Shown piece after piece: positions 1 through 6,760 of a stretch of 13,300 nucleotides of DNA. This DNA comes from Acidimicrobiia bacterium (GTDB taxonomy: Bacteria > Actinomycetota > Acidimicrobiia > Acidimicrobiales > Iamiaceae). Each line of letters opens with the position of its first letter. The stretch's first letter is position 1. The position numbers and the translations under genes were made by a program. The DNA lies in contig JAFBAD010000106.1 of NCBI GenBank assembly GCA_019247975.1, positions 1-13,300 of the forward strand, given 5' to 3'. The notes beneath the pieces are model-generated. The model saw only the letters and a list, made by a program, of their open reading frames with translations. It was not told the origin of the DNA and did no database searches.

Positions 1-1
1 C

Positions 2-472
2 CTCCACGAGCACGGCGTGAGCGGTGCCTATCCCGCACGCGAGGACGTCACGCTCGACGACTTCTTCACCGGCGCGCCGGTGAAGCACCTGCTGTGCTGG
101 CGGCGTTCGATGGGGATCGACGCTGGCGGACTCGACGAGCGCTCGGCCTCGGTCGGACCGGACGACTTCGACTTCCCGTGGACGATGGCCGAGCACGGCG
201 CCCGGTTCCAGGCGGTCGACGCCTGCCTCTACCTCTACCGGGACCACCGCGACGGCTACCGGCTCACCACCCACCTCCCCCGCCGCGTGCACGAGCGGGA
301 GCTGCGCCGCATCTTCCGCAAGCACGGGGTCCCCCGCCGCGAGATCCGTCGTCGCGTGCTCTCGGCGCGGCGGTCGTACCTGCGGCAGTGCCTCTACCGC
401 TCCTCGTGGGAAGCGACCGCCCGCCGTCTCCTCCGGCGCCCACCCCAGGTCTGGTACGAGACGTACCGCTGA
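2..472 (+). CDS. Glycosyltransferase family 2, C-terminal part (cut by left edge)
   Basis: The reading frame is open to the left edge, so only the last 156 residues are present. Visible residues 52-58 read GPDDFDF, followed by WTMAEHG and LYLYRDH. This matches the acidic metal/acceptor region of GT-A family 2 enzymes (usual form GEDxDF/W...LYxYRxH) that move sugars from nucleotide donors in polysaccharide or surface glycan synthesis. After it comes a basic, Arg-rich helical tail ending in WYETYR, with no membrane segment. A GTG at 17 could start a shorter ORF, but the fold would then lack its nucleotide-binding half, so it is read as a truncated view of a longer gene. It converges on the PqqD-like gene with 12 nt between stops. 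The family call is fairly sure; donor and acceptor are unknown. Confidence 0.75.
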   Translation, partial: LHEHGVSGAYPAREDVTLDDFFTGAPVKHLLCWRRSMGIDAGGLDERSASVGPDDFDFPWTMAEHGARFQAVDACLYLYRDHRDGYRLTTHLPRRVHERELRRIFRKHGVPRREIRRRVLSARRSYLRQCLYRSSWEATARRLLRRPPQVWYETYR

Positions 473-488
473 CCCCGTGCGGGGTCAG
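469..488. terminator. Bidirectional hairpin holding both stop codons
   Basis: CTGACCCC at 469-476 pairs perfectly with GGGGTCAG at 481-488 around a GTGC loop. The left arm contains the TGA stop of the glycosyltransferase (470-472) and the right arm contains the stop of the minus-strand PqqD-like gene (485-487). There is no U-tract, which is common for actinobacterial terminators. Its position between convergent genes suggests it ends transcripts from both sides. Confidence 0.55.
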
Positions 489-916
489 GTGACGAGGCCC
501 TTCGTCACGAACGCCTCGATGACCGCCCGGGTCTCCTCGACCGGCGGATCCGGCAGCCCGAACGCCCGCTGCACGAGCCGGGCGATCTCGGACTCGTCGT
601 TGGCGCCGTTGCACAGCTCGAAGACGAGGGCGGCCGAGAGGTTGAGCGAGTGCATGACGTCACCGCCGCCGTCCTGCAGCAGGTAGCCGTCCTGGACCAC
701 CTTGATGTCGATGCCGGTCGCCTGCGTCGGCCGCTCGGGCACGACGGCGCGAGCCGGCGGCGGTGGCTCGGCCGCCGGCCCTTCACGCGGCACGAGCTCG
801 TCGGCTCGCGCCAGCGCGGTCGGCATGTCCATGCCCGACTCGACGAGCTGGCGGACGAACGCCCGCCTCCCCAGTCGTCCCTCGGCGAACGCCTGCTCGA
901 GATCCCCACCCGGCAT
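485..916 (-). CDS. PqqD-like protein (RiPP recognition element fold) with leader-like N-terminus
   Basis: 143 residues. Residues 70-143 match the PqqD pattern: GYLLQDGGGDVMHSLN, SAALVFELCNGANDESEIA, and a closing helix ending in TKGLV. PqqD domains are winged-helix peptide-binding modules that present precursor peptides to modifying enzymes; many stand-alone copies sit in polysaccharide or lasso-like clusters with unknown partners. Residues 5-41 form an amphipathic helix containing GRLGRRAFVRQLVESG, like the RR-F motif of Tat leaders but without the hydrophobic stretch, so it is not an export signal. Residues 44-66 are a Pro/Ala linker. The ATG at 916 is preferred over 931 or 961 because the longer frames run into the hydrolase gene, whose stop lies 20 nt upstream. 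No precursor peptide is seen beside it. Confidence 0.75.
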   Translation of the reverse strand: MPGGDLEQAFAEGRLGRRAFVRQLVESGMDMPTALARADELVPREGPAAEPPPPARAVVPERPTQATGIDIKVVQDGYLLQDGGGDVMHSLNLSAALVFELCNGANDESEIARLVQRAFGLPDPPVEETRAVIEAFVTKGLVT

Positions 917-952
917 CGCCGCACCGTAGCTTGACGTCAGCCCATGACGTCG
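917..952 (-). promoter_or_regulatory. Possible internal promoter/operator before the PqqD-like gene
   Basis: On the minus strand TACGGT (928-923) lies 6 nt before the ATG at 916, the spacing expected of a leaderless start. Two copies of TGACGTC(A/G), at 932-939 and 945-952 and 13 nt apart, lie just upstream; the first is a perfect palindrome. No Shine-Dalgarno precedes the ATG. GACGTC is a frequent string in GC-rich coding DNA, so this is weak. Confidence 0.25.
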
Positions 953-1815
953 GCGACCCACGCGAGGAAGAGGTCGGTCCAGCGGTCCGACGGCAGCCCT
1001 TGGTGCACCATGCCGAAGCCGTGCGCGCCACGTGCGAACGCGTGCAGCTCGGCCGGACGGTCAGCCGCGGTCCAGTCGGCGTGGAGCCCTTCGACGATCT
1101 TCACCAGGAGGTCGTCCTGCGCGACCGCGGTGAAGAGCGGCGGCGCGTCGGCCGGGACCGCGGCGCCCTGCGTCTCGCCGCCGTAGATCGGCGCGATGAA
1201 CGCCACCTGCTCGGCGCGCGGATCGAGCGCGACGTCCACGATGAGGAACGCGCCGGCCGAGAAGCCGAGCATCCCGATCGTGTCGGGCCGGAGCCCGTGG
1301 TCGGCCGCCCGCTCGCGCACGACCTCGATGGCCCGCCGGCCGTCGTCCGCCGCGGCGGCGCGCGCTTCGAGGTACGCATCGGTCGAGATCAGCTGACCGA
1401 TCGATCGAGGCTTGTCCTTCGACGCGAGCGGGGCGGCCAGCCCGGCGTCGATCTTCGCCATGCTCGCCTCGAACACCTCCTGGTCGGGGTGCGAGGCCTG
1501 CAGGCGGTACTTGAGGACGAATGCGGTGTAGCCGTGGTCGACGAGCCACTCGGCGACATCACCGCCCTCGTGGCCCCAGGCGTTGATCGTCCACCCGCCG
1601 CCCGGGACGACGATGATCCCGATCCCGTTCGCGCTCCCGTCCGGCGGCGTGTACACGGTCAGCGTCGGGTCCGAGATGTTGCGCAGGAAGGTCAGCCCCT
1701 CGGCGAGACCGGCCTTCACCGTGTAGGCGGCCTCGTCGGGCACGCCCTCGATCACGGTGGGCGGCCCGTCCGGCCAGAGCCTGATCACGTCGTGGCCGTG
1801 TCCCGGTTCGGTCAT
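937..1815 (-). CDS. Alpha/beta hydrolase, BD-FAE/acetylxylan-esterase-like
   Basis: 292 residues, a full-length single-domain alpha/beta hydrolase. The fold is marked by VYTP at 54-57, IIVVPGGGW at 67-75 (oxyanion strand and loop), and a nucleophile elbow GFSAG at 184-188 with Ser186. Asp234 or Asp235 in AQDDLL and His265 in GAHGFGM complete the triad. Proteins of this type remove acetyl or feruloyl groups from polysaccharides or act on other small esters; the substrate here is not predictable. There is no signal peptide, so it is probably cytoplasmic. It lies between the methyltransferase (59 nt upstream) and the PqqD-like gene (20 nt downstream) on one strand, consistent with co-transcription. 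The ATG at 1815 is used; no strong ribosome site is seen, so the start is less sure than the family. Confidence 0.8.
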   Translation of the reverse strand: MTEPGHGHDVIRLWPDGPPTVIEGVPDEAAYTVKAGLAEGLTFLRNISDPTLTVYTPPDGSANGIGIIVVPGGGWTINAWGHEGGDVAEWLVDHGYTAFVLKYRLQASHPDQEVFEASMAKIDAGLAAPLASKDKPRSIGQLISTDAYLEARAAAADDGRRAIEVVRERAADHGLRPDTIGMLGFSAGAFLIVDVALDPRAEQVAFIAPIYGGETQGAAVPADAPPLFTAVAQDDLLVKIVEGLHADWTAADRPAELHAFARGAHGFGMVHQGLPSDRWTDLFLAWVADVMG

Positions 1816-1874
1816 CCAGCCATCATGGCCCCGAGCAGAGGCGGCCGGGGCGGGCCGGGTCCGTCGCGTGCAGG

Positions 1875-2498
1875 TCAGCGGCGCCGGGCGAGCAGGATCA
1901 CATCCGCGATGTGCGGTGTGCCCGGCGGAGGGTCGACGCGCGGCTCGGTCGCGTGGCGCTCGACGGTGAACGACGGGTGGAGCAGCCCGAGCAGGTCGTC
2001 GACGCCCACGTAGTCGTCGGGGTCGACGCCTCGAGCACGCATGTGCTCGCGATGGTCGTGATCGAGGTCGTGGTAGACCGCGAGCAGCAGCCCGCCGGTT
2101 CGCACCGACTCCAGCAGCGCGCCGACCGCCTCGTCACCCGCGGCCTTGGGTAGGGCCGGGTACTGCAGCGAGACGAGATCGAACGAGCCGGCGTCGAACC
2201 TGGTCTGCAGCGCATCACCGCACCGCCAGTCGACCGCCACACCGGCTGCGTCTGCGGCCCGCCGGGCCCGATCGAGCGCGACCTGGGAGATGTCGATCGC
2301 GGTGACCATCCATCCCTGCGACGCCAGCCAGATCGCGTCGGCCCCTTCGCCGCACCCGACGTCGAGCGCCCGACCTGGTGTGAGCCCCTCCACCTCGGCC
2401 ACGAGCCGCCCGTTCGGCCGCCCGCTCCACATCGCGTCGCCCCGCTCGCCGTACCTCGCGTCCCACTCCGCCGCCTGTGTCGACTCGCCTTCGCTCAT
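1875..2498 (-). CDS. Class I SAM-dependent methyltransferase
   Basis: 207 residues. SAM-binding motif I is LDVGCGEG at 45-52, the ribose-binding acidic residue is Asp69 in TAIDIS, motif II is WRCGDA at 91-96, and a later strand reads GGLLLAVYHD. The N-terminus (WDARYGER...WSGRPN) is typical of the small TehB/UbiE-like methyltransferases that act on small molecules. The substrate cannot be inferred. It is the first gene of the minus-strand run and is divergent from the acyltransferase fusion, with 79 nt between starts. The ATG at 2498 has no Shine-Dalgarno but sits 7 nt from a good TANNNT box, suggesting a leaderless message. Confidence 0.85.
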   Translation of the reverse strand: MSEGESTQAAEWDARYGERGDAMWSGRPNGRLVAEVEGLTPGRALDVGCGEGADAIWLASQGWMVTAIDISQVALDRARRAADAAGVAVDWRCGDALQTRFDAGSFDLVSLQYPALPKAAGDEAVGALLESVRTGGLLLAVYHDLDHDHREHMRARGVDPDDYVGVDDLLGLLHPSFTVERHATEPRVDPPPGTPHIADVILLARRR

Positions 2499-2505
2499 GG
2501 CGTCG

Positions 2506-2511
2506 ACGGTA
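2506..2511 (-). promoter_or_regulatory. -10 box for a leaderless methyltransferase transcript
   Basis: On the minus strand TACCGT (2511-2506) is followed by 7 nt and then the ATG at 2498. This would place the transcription start at or next to the A of the start codon. The -35 region is not recognisable, as is common in actinobacteria. Confidence 0.4.
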
Positions 2512-2577
2512 GAGGCCGTTCGGTGGCCTCGGGCCTAACGTCGTCGTGTCCGTTCCGGGCTCACGATGGGAGGACCC

Positions 2578-4245
2578 GTGGACTTCGGTGACCCTCGCAT
2601 CGACGACGAGCAGGTGGAGATCGAGCCGTGGTTCGCGGTGTGGTGCGACGACGGCTCGTGGGCAGGCCAGGCCGAGCGTCAGCGGGCGCTGACCGAGCGC
2701 ATCGGGGCGACGTTCGGCGATCGCGCCTTCGTCGCCGAGGGCGCGGACGTCGTCGCCGACCACCTGAGCCTCGGACCCCGGAGCTACATCGCGGCCGGCT
2801 GCCAGATCCGGGACCACCTGACGGTCGGCCACGACACCTCGCTCAACCCGCACGTGACCACGGCGGGCACGGTGACGATCGGCAACGGCGTGCGCATCGC
2901 GTCGCACGCCGCGCTGTACGGCTTCAACCACACCTTCGACGACCTCGACACGCCGATCTGGCTGCAACCGCTCACGGTCGAAGGGATCGTCGTCGAGGAC
3001 GACGTCTGGATCGGCACCCACGTGGTCGTCTGCGACGGGGTGACGATCGGTGCCCACAGCGTCGTCGCGGCGGGCGCGGTGGTCACGCGCGACGTGCCCC
3101 CGTGGTCGGTCGTCGCCGGCGTACCGGCCCGGGTGCTGCGCGACCGGCGTGACGCTGACGTTGCGGCGCGGCCGGCGCGCCGGTCGGCGCTCGACCGCCT
3201 CGACACGGTGGTCGCCGAGCAGTGGCCCGAGGTGCTGCGACGCTGCGCCATCGCCGATGACGCGCCCTTCGGGTACGTCGACCGGCCCGGCGCGCCGGTC
3301 ACGACCCGGGCCCGTTGTGACGCGATCGAGATCGCCGGAGCGTTCGGACGCCGCGACGCCATCGGGGACCCGGCCGAGTGGATCGAGCACCTCCAGGCGT
3401 TGCAGGACCCGGCGACGGGCCTGTTCCCCGACCCGGCCGAGGGCATCCCCGACGACCCGCTCGAGATGCGCCTGTTCGCCGAGTACCACCACTACGGCGT
3501 GCTCTCGGTGGGCTATGCGCTCGAGGTGCTCGGGAGCGGACCGGCCCGTCCGGTGGGCGTGGTCGAGGACCTGCCGGCGGACGAGCTGCTCCGCCGGCTC
3601 GACGCGCTGCCGTGGGCGGACCTCGCCTGGCCCGCAGGATCGTGGGTCGACTTCTTGGGCACCGCCACGTACCTCAACCGTCGTCACCACGGCTCCACCC
3701 AGGGCCTCGAGACGTTGTTCGGCTGGCTCCAGACCCGCCAGGACCGCCGCTCCGGGATGTGGGGCGAGCCGAACGACGCGTGGGGCTGGCTCATGCCGGT
3801 CAACGGGTTCTACCGACTCACCCGCGGCACCTACGCGCAGTTCGGCGAGCCCATCCCCCGTCCCGAAGCGGTCGTCGACACCGTCATCGCGCACGCCCGC
3901 GAGCACCGGTGGTTCGTCGAGCGCGACCGCAACGCCTGCAACGTGCTCGACGTCGTGCACCCGCTGTGGCTGTGCCTCCGCCAGGTCGACTACCGCACCG
4001 CCGAGATCCGTGACCACCTCGCCGGTGCGCTCGAGGTGGCCGCGAGCCATTGGGTCGACGGCGCCGGCTTCTCGTTCGCCGGACCGGGCGAGCCGGGCGG
4101 CAACGACGATCCCGGTCTGCAAGGCACCGAGATGTGGCTCTCGATCATCTGGCTGGCAGCCGACGCGATCGGCGAGAGCGACGGTCTCTCATGGCGCCCG
4201 CGCGGCGTCCACCGCCCGGAGCCGGCGGACTCGCTTCGGCGTTAG
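2578..4245 (+). CDS. Hexapeptide-repeat acyltransferase fused to a toroid-like helical domain
   Basis: 555 residues in two parts. Residues about 50-187 are a left-handed beta-helix acyltransferase: imperfect hexapeptide turns, FNHTFDD with the likely catalytic His118, VWIGTHVVV at about 143-151, and the closing AAGAVVTRDVPPWSVVAGVPARV. This is the maltose/galactoside/NodL-type O-acetyltransferase signature, using acyl-CoA. Residues about 205-545 are a Trp- and His-rich helical domain (EYHHYG, TATYLNRRHHG, DAWGWLMPVNGFYRL, NVLDVVHP, GTEMWLSIIWLAADAIG) that looks like an alpha/alpha barrel of the terpene-cyclase or six-hairpin glycosidase kind. I do not recognise its family. The GTG at 2578 is preferred because GGGAGG (2568-2573) lies just before it; an ATG at 2566 has no such site and would add four residues. 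A role in acylating a surface polysaccharide is inferred. Confidence 0.8.
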   Translation: MDFGDPRIDDEQVEIEPWFAVWCDDGSWAGQAERQRALTERIGATFGDRAFVAEGADVVADHLSLGPRSYIAAGCQIRDHLTVGHDTSLNPHVTTAGTVTIGNGVRIASHAALYGFNHTFDDLDTPIWLQPLTVEGIVVEDDVWIGTHVVVCDGVTIGAHSVVAAGAVVTRDVPPWSVVAGVPARVLRDRRDADVAARPARRSALDRLDTVVAEQWPEVLRRCAIADDAPFGYVDRPGAPVTTRARCDAIEIAGAFGRRDAIGDPAEWIEHLQALQDPATGLFPDPAEGIPDDPLEMRLFAEYHHYGVLSVGYALEVLGSGPARPVGVVEDLPADELLRRLDALPWADLAWPAGSWVDFLGTATYLNRRHHGSTQGLETLFGWLQTRQDRRSGMWGEPNDAWGWLMPVNGFYRLTRGTYAQFGEPIPRPEAVVDTVIAHAREHRWFVERDRNACNVLDVVHPLWLCLRQVDYRTAEIRDHLAGALEVAASHWVDGAGFSFAGPGEPGGNDDPGLQGTEMWLSIIWLAADAIGESDGLSWRPRGVHRPEPADSLRR

Positions 4246-4262
4246 CGGCCTGGGCCGAGCTA
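4243..4262. terminator. Weak convergent hairpin with both stop codons
   Basis: TAGC (4243-4246) plus GGCC (4247-4250) can pair with GGCC (4253-4256) and GCTA (4259-4262), leaving a two-base bulge (GA) and a tight loop. The left arm starts with the stop of the acyltransferase fusion; the right arm ends with the stop of the minus-strand hydrolase. It is weaker than the hairpin at 469-488 but arranged the same way. Confidence 0.3.
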
Positions 4263-5819
4263 CGTGCGCGTCCTCGTTCGACGGGCCGCCGGCATCGACT
4301 GCGTCCCTCCGGGCTGTGCCACGTAGGCGTCGTAGGCGTCGTTGCCGGTCACCCGCTTCCGCACAAGTCCGTTGTCGAAGAGGCCGTAGTACGACTCAGC
4401 ATCGGCAACGAACCCCGCTGAACCATTGGCAGCCCCCGTGTCGAGGAAGTCCACGATCCCAAAGAGGAAGATCGGTCCGCACACCTCCGAGGCGTCAATC
4501 GTGGGACCACCAGTCACCTGCGGCCAGGTTGTGTAGCCCGTCTGTGCACGCCAATAGCCGAACATCTCGGTGACGTACGTGTAAGCCTCGGTCGGACTGG
4601 CGACGTGCGGAGCGATCAGCGTGACCGTGCCGGAGGTGTGGTTCACAGCCGCGGTGCCGAACATGCCTCGATCGCCGGCTACGGCAACGGTCAGCGTGTT
4701 ACCCGAGCGGCTGACCCTGAGTGTCTCGCTGCCAATTCGCACGAAGATCTTCCGGTTGGTCGGCGCAGCCGGAAGCGCCGACCCTGATTGGACGGTGAAG
4801 CTGCCTGCACCGGTCCCCGTCGACGACGTCAACGTAGTTTGGTGAGATGGGATCAGCAGCCCCTGACCGGTAACCGCGTCGGGATCCCAGGGCACTCCTG
4901 ACTCGGTGGCCCAGATGCGCATGTTCGTGATCGGACCGCCATCTGCCGACGGAACGCTCTGCAAGACCTCGTTGAGCTCTGCCGTGCGCAGCGCAAAACC
5001 ATTCGTGGGGGAGTTTCCGTCAACCTGCTTGTACGGCCCATTGGCGGAGTCGTTCCGGCTCCAGTTGTAGGGGTGGTGACACACGAAGTCGAAGGGCACC
5101 GCAGCCCAGCCGTAGTCGGGGTTCTGCGTATAGTTGTCGCCGGCGTAGGTGAGGACGCCTTGCAGGAAGTCCGCCGGCAGAGAACCGGAGGTCGGGTTCG
5201 GAGCGGTTCCCGAAGTTCCGACAGAGACCTGGCCCTGTGACGTGTTCTTGATCGCATTGTAAGCAAGGCCCAGCATCTCGGCATACGCGTCGATCGGATC
5301 GGTACCGGTCGCGGTAGTCCAGAATCCGCGGGAGTTGGCTTCGTTCCAGACCTCGACGAACTTGACGTCGGGATAGCGAGTCACGAAGTACTGGCAGAAT
5401 CGGGCGTAGTACAGGGGCACAGTGGGCGCGCGGGTGTGATCGGTCCCAGCAGGACGGGCCCAATCCGGTGTGAAGGAGATCACGGCCAACACTTCGAGCC
5501 CTGCGTCCAGGGCCGCACCGACCTTGTCGTCCGTATTACCCCACGTCGGGGACCCGCTGACCTTCTCGATCTGGTCCCATTCGATGTTCAGCCGAACGAT
5601 GCCCGTGTGGGCGTGGTCTGTGACGTCGAGCGTCGAGAGCAGGGATGCAAGGTCGGTGGAACTAAGCGTTCCAGTTCCAGCGACACCCAGCTCGGGCACG
5701 GTGATGTCCGGCGGAGAACAGCCAGCGAGCCCGATACCACTCACGAGAAGTGCGCCGGCAGTTGCCGTTCCGATGAGGAAACCCCGACGGCCGAACTCGG
5801 GCAAAGCGAACTCGGGCAT
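4260..5819 (-). CDS. Tat-exported lipoprotein glycoside hydrolase (GH39/cellulase-like barrel)
   Basis: 519 residues. The N-terminus has a Tat motif GRRGFLIG (10-17), a hydrophobic stretch, and a lipobox GLAGC with Cys34, so it should be a membrane-anchored lipoprotein on the outer face. The barrel carries VEVWNEANS with acid/base Glu160 and RIWATESGVPW with nucleophile Glu306, the clan GH-A pattern of GH39 and related hydrolases; HHPYN at 248-252 fits a barrel strand end. The glycan substrate is unknown. About 75 residues (329-405) inserted after the nucleophile loop are Ser/Thr/Gly-rich and end in RGMFGTAAVNHTSGTVT, a form I associate with beta modules of phage structural proteins. ATG 5819 is preferred over 5864 because it gives a compact Tat leader and follows a G-rich ribosome site. 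Codon use is looser than in the flanking genes. Confidence 0.8.
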   Translation of the reverse strand: MPEFALPEFGRRGFLIGTATAGALLVSGIGLAGCSPPDITVPELGVAGTGTLSSTDLASLLSTLDVTDHAHTGIVRLNIEWDQIEKVSGSPTWGNTDDKVGAALDAGLEVLAVISFTPDWARPAGTDHTRAPTVPLYYARFCQYFVTRYPDVKFVEVWNEANSRGFWTTATGTDPIDAYAEMLGLAYNAIKNTSQGQVSVGTSGTAPNPTSGSLPADFLQGVLTYAGDNYTQNPDYGWAAVPFDFVCHHPYNWSRNDSANGPYKQVDGNSPTNGFALRTAELNEVLQSVPSADGGPITNMRIWATESGVPWDPDAVTGQGLLIPSHQTTLTSSTGTGAGSFTVQSGSALPAAPTNRKIFVRIGSETLRVSRSGNTLTVAVAGDRGMFGTAAVNHTSGTVTLIAPHVASPTEAYTYVTEMFGYWRAQTGYTTWPQVTGGPTIDASEVCGPIFLFGIVDFLDTGAANGSAGFVADAESYYGLFDNGLVRKRVTGNDAYDAYVAQPGGTQSMPAARRTRTRT

Positions 5820-5866
5820 CGCAGCCCCCACTCTCGTATGCAACCGATCGCCCGACCGAGACATGT

Positions 5867-6010
5867 CTACCGAGTTTCGCTGAAATGGGCAAGGGCTTCT
5901 TCATGGGTAGCGATCCAGTCGTCCCACCTGCGAGTTTGAACTTTGCCACGCTCGGACTCGCCGGTTGTCGGTGTCAAGAAGGTCCGATCGACGGACCACC
6001 TGGCCTGCAT
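5867..6010 (-). CDS. Short ORF (47 aa) between HEPN-like and hydrolase genes
   Basis: A short frame runs from ATG 6010 to a TAG at 5867-5869 and overlaps the end of the HEPN-like gene by 37 nt in another frame. Its C-terminal part (KVQTRRWDDWIATHEEALAHF, split here as KVQTRRWDDW then IATHEEALAHFSETR) looks like a natural amphipathic helix rather than a frame shadow, and no other gene uses this stretch. It could be a small partner protein of the HEPN gene, or the true C-terminus of the HEPN protein reached after a frameshift: the annotated HEPN tail in the overlap is Gly/Pro/Ser-rich and looks less natural. No strong ribosome site precedes the ATG, so coupling to upstream translation would be needed. 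No known family is recognised. Confidence 0.4.
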   Translation of the reverse strand: MQARWSVDRTFLTPTTGESERGKVQTRRWDDWIATHEEALAHFSETR

Positions 6011-6513
6011 CCATGACCAAAGCTCACCTCACCCTCAGCCATGAAATTCGTCAAGAACCGTGCGATGCCCGCCAACATGTCGGCCGCGATCGGAGGAGTC
6101 AGCACCAACGGCTGGGCGAGATCGGCGTGCGTCAATCGGTTGCGAAAATGCAGGGCATAGGACGACAGCCACTCGTACTGCCGCCGATCCAACCGGCCGG
6201 CACGGTGCGCTCTCTCGATGAGCGGACCGAACGTGAGTAACTCACCGTCCCGGAGAAGGTCAACATTGGCGTGGCGAAGAACCGAGTCCACACACTCGAA
6301 CCCATTCCGCACCGCCTCGGTGAAGTTCTCGTACGCGAGAGGACCCGACCGGAACTGATCGCAAGCTCGCTTCCATCTCCGAGCGGCGCCCGCCGGCAGA
6401 CCTGACGGAATCGACCAACCTTCGACCAGAGCGTTGAGCAGACCCGGATCCCCTGAATTGGTCGATACGGCTCGGGGATCCGCGCGATGGGCGACCCAGG
6501 CCTCCTCGATCAT
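5974..6513 (-). CDS. HEPN-like protein (RNxxxH motif)
   Basis: 179 residues, all-helical. RNRLTH at 124-129 fits the RNxxxH signature of HEPN domains, which are RNA-cleaving or RNA-binding modules of toxin-antitoxin, abortive-infection and CRISPR-linked systems. The surrounding pattern (FTEAVRNGFECVDSVLRHA at 64-82, LTFGPLIERAHRAGRLDRRQ at 93-112, then the motif helix) resembles small stand-alone HEPN proteins. Ribonuclease activity is inferred from the motif only. There is no nucleotidyltransferase partner next to it, as in MNT/HEPN pairs. The AGGAGG touches the ATG with zero spacing, so it cannot serve as a normal ribosome site; the start is better explained as leaderless. Base composition is less biased than the neighbours, suggesting transfer. 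Confidence 0.65.
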   Translation of the reverse strand: MIEEAWVAHRADPRAVSTNSGDPGLLNALVEGWSIPSGLPAGAARRWKRACDQFRSGPLAYENFTEAVRNGFECVDSVLRHANVDLLRDGELLTFGPLIERAHRAGRLDRRQYEWLSSYALHFRNRLTHADLAQPLVLTPPIAADMLAGIARFLTNFMAEGEVSFGHGCRPGGPSIGPS

Positions 6514-6519
6514 CCTCCT

Positions 6520-6525
6520 AATTTA
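6520..6525 (-). promoter_or_regulatory. -10 box for a leaderless HEPN-like transcript
   Basis: On the minus strand TAAATT (6525-6520) is followed by exactly AGGAGG and then the ATG at 6513. A start site 6-7 nt past the box would fall on the ATG, so the AGGAGG would be in the promoter rather than in the message. No -35 is evident. Confidence 0.4.
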
Positions 6526-6579
6526 CGAGCAGAGCCTCTGCATCGGGCCTGCTCTCCCGGGTCTGCCAAGACGGTCAAC

Positions 6580-6705
6580 TCGGAGGCCCCCGAGATCAAG
6601 ACGTGGCGTACGGCGAAGGGACTCCCGGAGCGCGTGACCGACCTAGCTCGCCACCTCCGAGCCGACTTCGCGCGCACCGCTGAGGTCGACCCACCGGCTG
6701 ACTAG
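6580..6705 (+). pseudogene. Coding-like remnant of unknown origin
   Basis: About 41 codons ending in TAG at 6703-6705 have strong G/C third positions and read like a protein tail (EIKTWRTAKGLP, ERVTDLARHLRADF). No suitable start with a ribosome site lies upstream; a GTG at 6634 would give only 23 residues. A GC-rich hairpin lies 8 nt after the stop, as expected at a gene end. It may be the last part of a gene broken when the HEPN/hydrolase segment arrived. I do not recognise the family. Confidence 0.25.
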
Positions 6706-6713
6706 CGTCCGAG

Positions 6714-6738
6714 CGGGAGCGACCTGCGATCGCTCCCG
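6714..6738 (+). terminator. Hairpin terminator without U-tract
   Basis: CGGGAGCGA (6714-6722) pairs perfectly with TCGCTCCCG (6730-6738) around a 7-nt loop. It lies between the coding-like remnant and the asparagine-synthetase-like gene, ending 22 nt before the latter's ATG. It is likely to insulate that gene from upstream transcription. Confidence 0.45.
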
Positions 6739-6760
6739 TGCCGCCCGCCGCAGCCGATGG

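Noticed and set aside
763..2013. 416-codon plus-strand frame
   Set aside because: It runs antisense through the hydrolase and parts of two other genes and has no recognisable domain.
2215..4122. 635-codon minus-strand frame opposite the acyltransferase fusion
   Set aside because: It is an antisense shadow of a gene with clear motifs; its product is Arg/Val/Asp-rich low complexity.
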